From: CALNZV01 sp942491115 | GTDB lineage: Bacteria > Desulfobacterota > Desulfobacteria > Desulfobacterales > UBA5852 | NCBI GenBank assembly: GCA_942491115.1 | Contig: CALNZV010000006.1 | Span: 124,001-188,000, forward strand | DNA length: 64,000 nucleotides | Direction of reading: 5' to 3' | Shown here: positions 44,915-53,289 of the stretch, piece after piece | How the letters are laid out: every line of letters begins with the position of its first letter | How positions within the stretch are numbered: the first letter of the stretch is position 1 | The notes under the pieces: generated by a model | What the model was told of the DNA's origin: nothing | The model's input: only the letters and a program-made list of their open reading frames with translations | Databases searched by the model: none | Made by a program: the position numbers and the translations under genes

Positions 44915-45960
44915 AGCGCCTGGGCGCCGTTTTTAAAAAGCCCCTTGAAGTGGCCGTCGAGGCCGGTCCCGTTCCCAGACCGGGGAAGGGAGAGGTGCGG
45001 GTCGACGCCCGGCTGTCCGCCATCAGTTCAGGAACCGAGATGCTGGTTTTCAACGGGCGCTGCCCCGAGAACCTGACGGTGGACGACACCATCGATTCCC
45101 TTTCCGGTGGCGGGTTTCACTACCCCATCCGTTACGGTTACAGTTCTGTCGGCGTGGTGTCGGCGGCCGGTGCCGGGGTGGATCCGGCCTGGGTCGGTCG
45201 TCGGGTCTTCGCCTTCCGTCCCCACGAGAGCCACTTCACCCTTCCGCCGGAATCCCTGATCCGGATTCCGGACGGTATTGCCGATGACGATGCGGTGTTC
45301 CTGGCCGGAATGGAGACCGCGGTCAACCTGGTCATGGACGCCCGCCCGGTCATCGGGGAGACTGTCGTGGTGCTGGGTCTGGGACTGATTGGATTGTTCA
45401 CAGCCTCCCTGTTGGCCCGGTTTCCCCTGGCCTGTCTCATCGGGATCGACCGGCTAGAGGCAAGACGGGAGGCGGCCCTGGAGGTGGGGGTCCATGTGGC
45501 GGCCACGGGATCTGGCGGCCAGGGGGACGGGGATCGCCGCGGAAGTCCGGAATACTGGAAAGACGGCGTCGACCTCGTCGTCGAATTGACGGGCAGTTCC
45601 GACGGCCCCAACCTGGCCGTGGACTGGTGTGGATTTTCCTCCCGGATCCTTCTTGGGTCCTGGTATGGGAGGGAAGCCACCCCCCTTTTCCTTGGAGGAC
45701 GGTTTCACCGGGACCGCATCCGCATCCTTTCAAGCCAGGTGAGCACTGTGGATCCGGGGTTCAGGGGGCGCTGGACCAAAGGCAGGCGCTTTGCCGTCGC
45801 CTGGCAAATGCTGGGGGCAGTCCGTCCCTCGCGATGGGTGTCCCACCGGTTCCCGATTCGTGACGCTCAAAAGGCCTACGATCAGATTGCCAACAGGCCG
45901 GAGGATACCCTGGGCGTTCTCTTTGAGTATGGTGGCGCGGAGGGTGGGAGATCATGGTGA
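44911..45960 (+). CDS. Medium-chain dehydrogenase lacking zinc-ligand cysteines
   Basis: 349 residues. GroES-like N-terminus 'RVDARLSAISSGTEMLVFNGR': the catalytic-zinc cysteine of classical alcohol dehydrogenases is Ser. Also visible: 'YPIRYGYSSVGVVSAAGAGV', 'AVFLAGMETAVNLVMDA', and the nucleotide fold 'VVVLGLGLIGLFTASLLARF'. The set resembles the zinc-independent BchC-like group. NAD(P)-dependent oxidation of a hydroxyl or reduction of a double bond is expected; substrate unknown. It overlaps the next gene by seven bases. Confidence 0.85.
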   Translation: MKRLGAVFKKPLEVAVEAGPVPRPGKGEVRVDARLSAISSGTEMLVFNGRCPENLTVDDTIDSLSGGGFHYPIRYGYSSVGVVSAAGAGVDPAWVGRRVFAFRPHESHFTLPPESLIRIPDGIADDDAVFLAGMETAVNLVMDARPVIGETVVVLGLGLIGLFTASLLARFPLACLIGIDRLEARREAALEVGVHVAATGSGGQGDGDRRGSPEYWKDGVDLVVELTGSSDGPNLAVDWCGFSSRILLGSWYGREATPLFLGGRFHRDRIRILSSQVSTVDPGFRGRWTKGRRFAVAWQMLGAVRPSRWVSHRFPIRDAQKAYDQIANRPEDTLGVLFEYGGAEGGRSW

Positions 45961-46619
45961 TTGAAGCCGGCTTGCCGTTCGATGGCGTTGCCGCTCAACT
46001 GGCGAGTCTCAGAGGTGCCGTGGTGGCGACGGTCATCCTTCAGACCCTGGTTTTGGTCCGGATGCCGGTGCCGAGCCCCGTATCGATCCGCCGAACCCAT
46101 GACGGTAGAAGCGGCTTCTTGGCTCGCGGCCTTTTTTTGACGGCCGTTTGGGGTGGCGTGATACCTGTGGCGGTTTCTGTTTTCCCCCCCCTTTACCGTC
46201 ATCTGCTGCCCATTTCCCTGCTCCCTGAAGGGGTCGCCCCATGGCTGGGAGGGGGGCTCCTGGCAGGGGGAAACGTGGTTCTCCTCCTGGCCGTGGTCGC
46301 CCTCCGGCGGCATACGGGTTTTGGGGCGAACGGCGAGAGCGAGCGATTGCTGACCCGGGGGATATACGGCCTGCTTCGGCATCCGATTGTTGCCGGTATG
46401 GGTGCCGTCTATGCAGGATGCCTCCTGATATGGCCCACCCTGTGGGGGGTTGCGGGCATTCTGGCCTTTTGCATTCATCAGTACCGTTGTCTCGAGGCGG
46501 AGGAGGCCCTTCTCGACCAACGGTTCGGTGAGACCTACCGTCGGTATCGGGACCGCGTGGGACGGTTCTGGCTGAGGCGCCGCTTCGTCCCGTCCCGGGA
46601 CCCCCGCCGGCACGATTAA
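45954..46619 (+). CDS. Isoprenylcysteine carboxylmethyltransferase-like membrane methyltransferase
   Basis: 221 residues, about five membrane helices. The conserved C-terminal block is 'LLTRGIYGLLRHPIVAGMGAVYAG' followed by 'EEALLDQRFGETYRRYRDRVGRF', the ICMT/PEMT SAM-binding pattern (RHP and EE..L..FG..Y..Y). It should methylate a lipid-linked carboxylate or amine from SAM. It overlaps the dehydrogenase upstream and is nine bases before the PTPS-like gene. Confidence 0.85.
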   Translation: MVIEAGLPFDGVAAQLASLRGAVVATVILQTLVLVRMPVPSPVSIRRTHDGRSGFLARGLFLTAVWGGVIPVAVSVFPPLYRHLLPISLLPEGVAPWLGGGLLAGGNVVLLLAVVALRRHTGFGANGESERLLTRGIYGLLRHPIVAGMGAVYAGCLLIWPTLWGVAGILAFCIHQYRCLEAEEALLDQRFGETYRRYRDRVGRFWLRRRFVPSRDPRRHD

Positions 46620-46628
46620 GGACATCCG

Positions 46629-47006
46629 ATGTATACATTGGCTCTGCAACGGGATTTTACGGCCAGCCATTTCCTTATCGGGGGAGACTGGGGCGATGAA
46701 AACCATCTCCACAACCACTCCTATCGGGTGGAGGTGCATCTCATTGGCCGCCGCTTGGACGTCCACGGCTACCTGGTGGATCTGGACCACCTCGAAGCCA
46801 TTCTTGAACGGTGCGTGTCCCGATACCGGGGCCAGACCCTGAACACGCTTCAAGAGTTCCAGGGGATCAATCCCAGCCTGGAGCATTTCGCCAAGCGCTT
46901 TTTCGATGCTCTCTTTCAGGAGATGGATCGCGATCGTTTGGACGGTGGTGAAATCAGGATCTGGGAAAACGAAGCGGCCTGGGCCTCCTACCAGGAGACG
47001 TTTTAG
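46629..47006 (+). CDS. 6-pyruvoyl-tetrahydropterin synthase (PTPS/QueD) fold protein
   Basis: 125 residues, normal for the fold. Zinc histidines are present ('FTASHFL', 'HLHNHSYRVEVHL'), as is the 'NPSLEHFAKRFFDAL' helix. The catalytic cysteine of QueD/PTPS, four residues before the HxH, is replaced by Glu ('ENHLHNH'), and the Asp-His pair that normally precedes 'LN' is missing ('GQTLNTL'). It is thus a divergent PTPS, perhaps with PTPS-III-like or new chemistry. The next gene's GTG overlaps its TAG by one base. Confidence 0.82.
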   Translation: MYTLALQRDFTASHFLIGGDWGDENHLHNHSYRVEVHLIGRRLDVHGYLVDLDHLEAILERCVSRYRGQTLNTLQEFQGINPSLEHFAKRFFDALFQEMDRDRLDGGEIRIWENEAAWASYQETF

Positions 47007-48094
47007 TGCGGGTGGCGCTGGTGGTCTACGGTCGGATCGACACCCTCACCGGAGGCTACCTGTACGACCGCATGGTGATGGATCATATAACCGCGCGGGG
47101 TCATGGGGCCACGGTTGTCTCCCTTAGAGGACCACCCTATCCGAACGGGCTCCTGGAGAACTTCTCATCGGCTGCTCTCGACCAGATGATGACATCGGGG
47201 GCGGATCTGATACTCCAGGATGAGTGGTGCCACCCGTCCTTGTTCTACCTGAATCGTCGGCTGCGAAGACGGATAAAGGCTCCTCTGGTCGCCATTGTCC
47301 ACCAGGCACGATGCGACATCCCCACCCCTGGATGGCGTCGTCGTCTCCTCTCCCTATGCGAGCGGTTATATCTGGATTCCGTCGACGGGTTTGTCTTCAA
47401 CTCGGAGAGCACCCGGGACACCGTTTTCCGTCTGACCCCGTCCAATCGACCTTTCGTGATCGCACCGCCGGGAGGGAACCGGCTCGCCGGGGAGTCCTCA
47501 TATTCCAAAATCCGGGAGCGGGCCGGGCGTCCAGGTCCACTGGTACTGCTGTTTATAGGGAACGTGATCCCCCGAAAGGGACTGTTGCCCCTGGTGGACG
47601 CTCTGGCAGCGGTCCCGAACCGCGACTGGCGGTTGGACGTGGTCGGCAGTCTGACCATGGACCCGGCCCATGTCCGGAGGGTGTCTGAGCGGATCCAGGA
47701 TAAGGGGTTGTCGTCACGGATTCGGTTGTTGGGCGTCCTCGACGGCCCGCCTCTGGCCCGGCGCTTCTCCGGGAGCCATCTGCTCTGTATGCCGTTTGCC
47801 TACGAAGGATTCGGCATCGCCACCGCGGAGGCCATGGGTTTCGGTCTGCCGGTGATCGGTTCCGCCGACGGGGCGACTCGGGAGCTTGTCGTTCACGGAG
47901 AGAGTGGTTTTTTGGTCGCCCCTGGGAATACCGCTGCACTGACGTCTGTTTTGGAACGATTCCAGGGGGATCTCGGACTTCGGATCCGGATGAGCGAGGC
48001 GGCCCGCCGTCGGTTCGAACGCCTGCCGACATGGGAGGCCTCCATGGATCGGATCGCGAGGTTTTTGAAAGGCTTGACCAGGGAACGTTTCTGA
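47006..48094 (+). CDS. Glycosyltransferase family 4 (GT-B)
   Basis: 362 residues. N-terminal Rossmann-like half 'RVALVVYGRIDTLTGGYLYDRMVMDHITARGH', linker 'FNSESTRDTV', C-terminal half 'LLFIGNVIPRKGLLPLVDALA', then the sugar-nucleotide site 'FAYEGFGIATAEAMGFGLPVIGSADGATRELV' with the E-x7-E pattern. It transfers a sugar from a nucleotide donor to an acceptor on the cytoplasmic side. GTG start overlapping the TAG of the PTPS-like gene. Confidence 0.92.
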   Translation: MRVALVVYGRIDTLTGGYLYDRMVMDHITARGHGATVVSLRGPPYPNGLLENFSSAALDQMMTSGADLILQDEWCHPSLFYLNRRLRRRIKAPLVAIVHQARCDIPTPGWRRRLLSLCERLYLDSVDGFVFNSESTRDTVFRLTPSNRPFVIAPPGGNRLAGESSYSKIRERAGRPGPLVLLFIGNVIPRKGLLPLVDALAAVPNRDWRLDVVGSLTMDPAHVRRVSERIQDKGLSSRIRLLGVLDGPPLARRFSGSHLLCMPFAYEGFGIATAEAMGFGLPVIGSADGATRELVVHGESGFLVAPGNTAALTSVLERFQGDLGLRIRMSEAARRRFERLPTWEASMDRIARFLKGLTRERF

Positions 48095-48183
48095 GATGCT
48101 GAAACCGGGTGGACGATCGCCCGTCATCGGTTCAAGGCCATCCAGCCGGGGAGATCGTCCCCTGCCGATGCCGGGAGGGAAGA

Positions 48184-49149
48184 ATGGAACGAGGGGATGA
48201 AAACGCCTACATTCGATATCTGACGTCCAAGAAGGCGGTGGATGACCGTGCCCTCGACCCCGGAGTCTGGGATGCCATGAGGCTGGCGCTTCCCGGCGGC
48301 ACGATTCGGGTCCTGGAGGTGGGGGGAGGCATCGGCACCATGGTCGAGCGGGCCATCGACTGGGACCTTGCCCCCGCCATGGACTACACCCTGACCGACG
48401 TAAACCCGGGTTTCGTGGAAACGTTTGAGCGTCGCATCGGGCCATGGTGCCGGCGACGAGGACTCCTCGTTGAGGAAACCCCGGAGGGCGCCATCCGTCT
48501 TCGGGGGCCGACCGGGGAATCCACCCTTCATACCTCCCTGGTCGACCTCATGACACCGTCGTCATGGCCCGATGCAGACCTTGGCTGGGATCTGATCATC
48601 GCCCACGGGGTCATGGACCTGGTGGACATCGATGGGGCGCTGGAGGCCTTTTCGCTGTGGCTGAAGCCGGGAGGACTTCTCTACCTTTCCCTCAACTATG
48701 ACGGCGAGACCGCCTTTTTCCCCCCTTGGGATTCTCCCATGGATACCGGAATCATTGAGCGCTATCATTTTTCTATGGATGCCCGTCGCGTCAACGGGAG
48801 AGCCACCGGGGGTAGCCGGACCGGAGAACGACTGAATGAGGCGCTGACGGCCCGGCCATTCGACCTTTTGGCATCCGGCAGATCGGATTGGACGGTCCAG
48901 CCGGGGAGGGATGGTTACCCGGCCGAGGAAGAGGTCTTTCTGAGCGGTATCGTCGAGACCGTCTATCGGGCCCTTTTCGATGATCCCGAGATCTCCAAAA
49001 ACGCGCTGGTGAACTGGGCGGAAAACCGGCGGCAGCACATCCGTTCCGGGGAGCTGTCGTTCCATGCCCGGAACCTTGACTTCCTGGCCTCCCGGCCGCG
49101 GCCGCCCCATCCCGGGGATCCCCGAAGCAGAGCGGGACAGAGACCATGA
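48184..49149 (+). CDS. SAM-dependent methyltransferase (class I)
   Basis: 321 residues. Motif I 'IRVLEVGGGIGTMVERAID', acidic 'YTLTDVNP' and motif 'FSLWLKPGGLLYLSLNYDGETAFFPPWD' are visible; the C-terminal 100 residues look like a substrate-specific extension. The acceptor is not evident. ATG 48184 follows GGGAGGGAAG. The TGA is shared with the ATG of the sulfatase-like gene. Confidence 0.85.
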   Translation: MERGDENAYIRYLTSKKAVDDRALDPGVWDAMRLALPGGTIRVLEVGGGIGTMVERAIDWDLAPAMDYTLTDVNPGFVETFERRIGPWCRRRGLLVEETPEGAIRLRGPTGESTLHTSLVDLMTPSSWPDADLGWDLIIAHGVMDLVDIDGALEAFSLWLKPGGLLYLSLNYDGETAFFPPWDSPMDTGIIERYHFSMDARRVNGRATGGSRTGERLNEALTARPFDLLASGRSDWTVQPGRDGYPAEEEVFLSGIVETVYRALFDDPEISKNALVNWAENRRQHIRSGELSFHARNLDFLASRPRPPHPGDPRSRAGQRP

Positions 49150-50771
49150 CGGCTATCCTGTCAAGGCCCCCTTGGCGGTGGATAGCTCCGGTTCTCGCCG
49201 CGGGTTTTCTGAATCTCTTTATCACTATCGATGCGCCGGCCCCCTCTCCGCCATGGTCTCAGCTTCTGCTGCCCTCCCTCGAGGTGTGGGGGCTTCTTCT
49301 CCTTTTGAGCCTCCTTCCCCTTCTGGGCATTGACCCGTCCCGCCGGGTGGTTCTTCCCATGCTGGGTATTCTGGTTTTCTGCCGGCTGTTCCGGTTAGGG
49401 GATGTATTGGTGCCTCTGTATTTCAACCGCCCCTTCAACCTCTATATCGACTCGGGCTACCTGCCGGACCTGATTCATCTTCTGGCGCACTCGTTTTCAC
49501 CCGAAAGGCTGGCGGTGCTCGGGGGTGGGGCTCTGGCGGCGAGTGTCGCCGCATGCTGGGGTGCCTACAAGGCCTTTTTCGTGATTGCCCGGGCCTTCTC
49601 CTCGGCACGGTGGCGAATCGGGTTCTGGGGACTCACCCTGGCGTTGTCGGTCCTGGTGGCGGGATACCTTGGGGGCAGGTACCCGGCCGGCCTGCCGCCC
49701 CCGGCAACGTCTATTCTTCCCCGACTGACCGCCGAGCTCGATTTCATGGGTCGGATCAAAGCGGTCAAAGCCCGGGGACTTTCGGCGGTTCAGATGGCGG
49801 CGGCGGCCATTCCGGCATACGACGCCCCCCTGGCGGGACTGGAGGGGGCGGACGTCCATCTGTTTTTGGTCGAATCCTACGGCATGACCCTGTATCAGCA
49901 CCCCGAGCACTCGAAGCGCTTCAGGCCGATGAGAGAGGGGTTTTTGTCCGATCTCGGGGAAGCGGGGTTCCACATGGTGTCGAGCTGTCTGCGATCCCCA
50001 ACCTTCGGCGGCACCTCGTGGCTGGCCTTCGGGACATTAGAGAGCGGGGTGTGGGTGTCGGACCAGCTTCGATATCACTTCCTCCTCAACAGCCGGGTGC
50101 GCCCGATGGCGGCTTATTTCCGGGAGGCGGGCTACCGAACTGTTTCCGTCATGCCCGGCACCACACTGCCCTGGCCGGAAGGGGCATTCTTCCAATATGA
50201 ACAACCGTATTATGCCAAGGATCTGGACTACCAGGGGCCATCCTTCGGTTGGTCCCCCATGGCCGATCAGTTCGTGTTGAATCGAATCCGACGGTGGGAG
50301 ATTCAGCCGGGTCACCGGCCGCTGTTCGCCCGCTACGTGTTGATCAGCACCCATGCCCCTTTCCACATTCAACCGCCGTATGTCCCGGACTGGGAGGTCA
50401 TCGGCGACGGATCCGTCTACCACCGATTGGCGCCGGTCACCTATCCCATCAACTGGCCGGACCTGACCCGCGCCGGTGGGGCCTTCGTCCGCTCCATGGG
50501 ATACGAATTGGATGTTCTGGAAGACTTTCTGACGCGTTTCGTGGAAAGAGAGGCCCTCGTCATCATCATGGGGGATCATCAGCCCAACGCCCAGATCACG
50601 GGCGACGACGCCCCATGGTTGGTGCCGGTTCATGCCGTTAGCTCGAATCCATCCCTGCTGGTGCCGTTTATTGAACGGGGATATGAACCGGGAATGGTGC
50701 CCGCAGACCTCTCCGCCTGCCGCGGGATGGACGAATTCCTTCCCAACTTCATGGCCGACTTCAGCCGCTGA
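49146..50771 (+). CDS. Membrane-anchored sulfatase / phosphoglycerol-transferase-like protein (LtaS fold)
   Basis: 541 residues. Four to five N-terminal membrane helices (residues 10-185) precede an alkaline-phosphatase-superfamily catalytic domain: 'VHLFLVESYGMTLY' (metal Glu), 'RSPTFGGTSWLAFGTLESG' (candidate Thr nucleophile), 'VSVMPGTTLPWPEGAFF', 'YVLISTHAPFHIQP' and 'LVIIMGDHQPNAQI' (Asp-His metal ligands). The layout is that of LtaS or phosphoethanolamine transferases working on the outer face of the membrane. It ends the nine-gene unit and converges with a MerR gene. Confidence 0.85.
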   Translation: MTAILSRPPWRWIAPVLAAGFLNLFITIDAPAPSPPWSQLLLPSLEVWGLLLLLSLLPLLGIDPSRRVVLPMLGILVFCRLFRLGDVLVPLYFNRPFNLYIDSGYLPDLIHLLAHSFSPERLAVLGGGALAASVAACWGAYKAFFVIARAFSSARWRIGFWGLTLALSVLVAGYLGGRYPAGLPPPATSILPRLTAELDFMGRIKAVKARGLSAVQMAAAAIPAYDAPLAGLEGADVHLFLVESYGMTLYQHPEHSKRFRPMREGFLSDLGEAGFHMVSSCLRSPTFGGTSWLAFGTLESGVWVSDQLRYHFLLNSRVRPMAAYFREAGYRTVSVMPGTTLPWPEGAFFQYEQPYYAKDLDYQGPSFGWSPMADQFVLNRIRRWEIQPGHRPLFARYVLISTHAPFHIQPPYVPDWEVIGDGSVYHRLAPVTYPINWPDLTRAGGAFVRSMGYELDVLEDFLTRFVEREALVIIMGDHQPNAQITGDDAPWLVPVHAVSSNPSLLVPFIERGYEPGMVPADLSACRGMDEFLPNFMADFSR

Positions 50772-50846
50772 TGCCGTCATCTCCGGCCTTCCAACGGGGG
50801 GAAGGGCAACGAGACAATGGCCGGGAAGGCCCGCTTCGGATCCTCC

Positions 50847-51374
50847 TCAGCGGTTTCGGGATCCCATGCGAATCTGTAACACCTCGGTTTCCGGTATCCC
50901 CAAAGAGACCAGAAACCCATGGTGGTCCTCTGGAAACAGCCGCTCAAATTCGGCGTGCCATCGGCCCATGTCCCTGTCGTCCATTCCCGAGGCTCGCAGA
51001 AGGGCCACCCATTTCCTACGGGTCAATCCTTTCGCCCTGCTGGGCAGTCCGTTTTGCTTTAACAGGGCCATGATCAGCTGCTGCTGGCCTTTCAGTGCCT
51101 GAATCTGTCGGTTCAGATCCGAAAGGCGCTTTTCCAGAATCGGAGCGATGCTCTCTTCATGGGGCGATTCGAGAAGCCCGGCAATGGCGTCCAGGGATAG
51201 ACCCGTCTGCCTGAAGCCGCAGATCTCTCCGAGTCGACGGCAATCCGCATCCGAGTACAGGCGATAGTTGGCTGCCGATCGGCTCGATGGCCGCAGCAGC
51301 CCGATCCGGTCGTAGTAGAGAAGGGTGCTTCTCGACAGGTCGAATTGTCGTGCCAGCTGGCTGATGGTCTTCAT
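50847..51374 (-). CDS. MerR-family transcriptional regulator
   Basis: 175 residues. The helix-turn-helix 'TISQLARQFDLSRSTLLYYDRIGLLRPSSRSAANYRLYSDADCRRL' is followed by the dimerisation coil 'ILEKRLSDLNRQIQALKGQQQLIMALLKQ' and a C-terminal effector region without metal-binding cysteines. ATG 51374 follows GGAGAG. It lies 29 bases downstream of the SRPBCC gene, so the two are co-transcribed and the SRPBCC protein or its ligand may be related to the signal. Confidence 0.88.
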   Translation of the reverse strand: MKTISQLARQFDLSRSTLLYYDRIGLLRPSSRSAANYRLYSDADCRRLGEICGFRQTGLSLDAIAGLLESPHEESIAPILEKRLSDLNRQIQALKGQQQLIMALLKQNGLPSRAKGLTRRKWVALLRASGMDDRDMGRWHAEFERLFPEDHHGFLVSLGIPETEVLQIRMGSRNR

Positions 51375-51403
51375 GGCGCTCTCCGTTTTCTGAGTGCCGG
51401 ACC

Positions 51404-51919
51404 TCAATGCCCATCCGTGGTTGCCTTGAGCGAAGAGGAGGTGGCTTGGGTCGACTGCATCCGACCGGTGACGAGATAGTGGTTTAGCATGCCCTCCAAC
51501 CCTCTGATTTCCTCTTCGTATTCTTCCTGGACCATTGATTCAACCACTTTTCTTCCCCGGTCGCCTAAAGCCGTGACGGTTCGATGCCACATGGCGATGG
51601 TTTGGTCTCCTGTGGGGTAGAGGTGAACATCGAGGCGGGTGAGCTTGATCTCCGGGGTAAACCGGACAAACTCGATGGCCCGGACGGGTTCATAGTGGGA
51701 CACCGTCCACGTCTCCCGTCCCCGGTCACCCGGAAACTCGGTCCGGAAGATGCAGTTGTCTTCTGCCCTGCCAGAGTCCGAGTAGATCATTTCGCATCGC
51801 CAGTAGGGAAGCCAGTCCACCTCCCGAGCCGGGCACAGAAGGGGAAACACCTCCGCGCAGGAGGCGGACAGGGTCATCACGGCGCTTTGGATGTTGCGGC
51901 AAGGATTGACGAGGGTCAT
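51404..51919 (-). CDS. SRPBCC (START/polyketide-cyclase-like) protein
   Basis: 171 residues. A helix-grip fold is suggested by 'VMTLSASCAEVFPLLCPAREVDWLPYWRCEMIYSDSG', 'ETWTVSHYEPVRAIEFVRFTPEIKLTRLDVHLYP' and the C-terminal helix 'VVESMVQEEYEEEIRGLEGMLNHYL', with a Ser/Thr-rich tail. Such proteins hold hydrophobic ligands. AAAGGA precedes the ATG. It is paired with a MerR regulator. Confidence 0.8.
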   Translation of the reverse strand: MTLVNPCRNIQSAVMTLSASCAEVFPLLCPAREVDWLPYWRCEMIYSDSGRAEDNCIFRTEFPGDRGRETWTVSHYEPVRAIEFVRFTPEIKLTRLDVHLYPTGDQTIAMWHRTVTALGDRGRKVVESMVQEEYEEEIRGLEGMLNHYLVTGRMQSTQATSSSLKATTDGH

Positions 51920-52103
51920 GTGAGTCGTCCTTTCGATAAGGGTTCCGGTTTTGTCCAGTTTCGAACCGGAGTCGCTGCTCAGGGCAGCCTTTGGATTCGA
52001 ACCCTTACACTGTGAAGCTATAGACGGGTCAATCGGTTTTTTTTCGGTGAAGGATTACAGACATCGGAGAGGATCCCCCTGAAACGGATCCGCAGAATAC
52101 GAA

Positions 52104-52132
52104 ACGGCAGGGCCGATGACCGGCCCTGCCGT
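52104..52132 (-). terminator. Hairpin terminator of the small minus-strand gene
   Basis: Perfect 12-bp arms ACGGCAGGGCCG and CGGCCCTGCCGT with a 5-base loop. On the minus strand the stem is followed by a short T run (GCCGTTTCGT), 31 bases after the stop of the 42-aa frame. This supports that frame being a transcribed gene. Confidence 0.6.
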
Positions 52133-52163
52133 GTGAGGACGTTGGGTATACTTCGTTATATAG

Positions 52164-52292
52164 TTAGCGACGGCGGTGGCGCCGTCGATGGGCAATCTTT
52201 ACCGGTTCAGCCCTGAATGTCGATACCATGATCGCAGCCAAGGTGACGGAAGATGCAATGAGGCCCAGAAGTTCGATGTATGGTATCGGCAT
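52164..52292 (-). CDS. 42-aa single-pass membrane peptide
   Basis: A 42-codon frame that is easily missed: one hydrophobic helix (about residues 5-24, 'ELLGLIASSVTLAAIMVSTF') followed by a strongly basic His/Arg tail (HRRRHRRR). ATG 52292 is preceded by GTGAGGAAG at good spacing, and a strong hairpin follows the stop. The layout resembles small membrane stress or regulatory peptides. No homologue was recognised. It is divergent from the CBS-domain gene. Confidence 0.6.
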   Translation of the reverse strand: MPIPYIELLGLIASSVTLAAIMVSTFRAEPVKIAHRRRHRRR

Positions 52293-52520
52293 GGACTTCC
52301 TCACTTTCTGTCATTATCTTGGTCGTTAAAATGATCGTTACGTTAGCCTAACCAACCACTGTCGGTAGTCAGCTCTTCACTGTTCAACAATCATTACCAT
52401 GAAAATCGGGCGGGCAACCCCGTGGTCGAAAAAGAAGGGAGATGACCATCCGTTGATCGAATACCCCCAGGTCTTCTTTTTGCTGGGTAACCCTTCCTAA
52501 ACATGACCAGAGGAGGTCAC

Positions 52521-53075
52521 ATGAAAACCCAATTGGTAAAAGATATGATGGTGCCGATTTCCGATTATGCAACGGTGTCAAAGGATGCGACGCTCTTCGA
52601 AGCCATGAAGGCATTGGAGAGCGAGAAAAGACAATTCGACAATGGGGTCTATCGACACAATTCACTGGTAGTGATCGACGAGAACCGACACGTGGTGGGC
52701 CGGGTCAGTCAAGTGGACCTCATGCGGGCGCTGGAACCGAAATACGACGAGGTGGGGGACCTCGGGAAAACCGGCCAGATGTACCTCAGCAGTAAAATGC
52801 TGGTGGCCATCCGGGAAGAGCTGGCCCTCTGGGAGCAACCGTTGAAAGACCTGTGCCGGACGGTGTCGAAGGTGCTGGTGGCCGACTTCATGCAGGTTCC
52901 CACAGAGGGAGAATTCGTCAAGGAAGCCGATACCATGGACGTGGCTCTTCACCGAATCGTCATGGGTCAGCACCACAGCCTCCTGGTGACCCGGGACCGG
53001 GAAATCATCGGTATCCTGCGATCGACGGATGTGTTCAACGGGTTGTGCAAAATGATCGACGAGTGCGCCCTGTGA
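52521..53075 (+). CDS. CBS-domain pair protein
   Basis: 184 residues with two CBS motifs: 'VKDMMVPISDYATVSKDATLFEAMKALESEKRQFDN...NSLVVIDENRHVVGRVSQVDLMRAL' and 'VADFMQVPTEGEFVKEADTMDVALHRIVMGQHHSLLVTRDREIIGILRSTDVFNGL'. CBS pairs bind adenine nucleotides and report energy state. No catalytic domain is attached. ATG 52521 has AGGAGG upstream. Its last 50 codons are repeated at 59393-59552. Confidence 0.88.
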   Translation: MKTQLVKDMMVPISDYATVSKDATLFEAMKALESEKRQFDNGVYRHNSLVVIDENRHVVGRVSQVDLMRALEPKYDEVGDLGKTGQMYLSSKMLVAIREELALWEQPLKDLCRTVSKVLVADFMQVPTEGEFVKEADTMDVALHRIVMGQHHSLLVTRDREIIGILRSTDVFNGLCKMIDECAL

Positions 53076-53289
53076 TATGGCGGGTTTGGTATGGACTCAA
53101 GAACGGGTCGCAGTATGTGTTTGATTTCTAGCTTTTTCACAGAACTAATGCAGGGTGCGTTTGTTCAAGGTGAACATGGGCAGAAAAACGGCTGGAATAC
53201 ACATACCACCAGCCCTAATCACCAATCATGGTTTGCTGCTATATCCCGATTCGGAATTCGGTTATACCGGCTCTTCGAAGGAGATGGAT

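Noticed and set aside
53155..53289. Upstream extension of the beta-helix lipoprotein
   Set aside because: No ribosome site at 53155, and the lipoprotein signal is placed correctly when starting at 53290.
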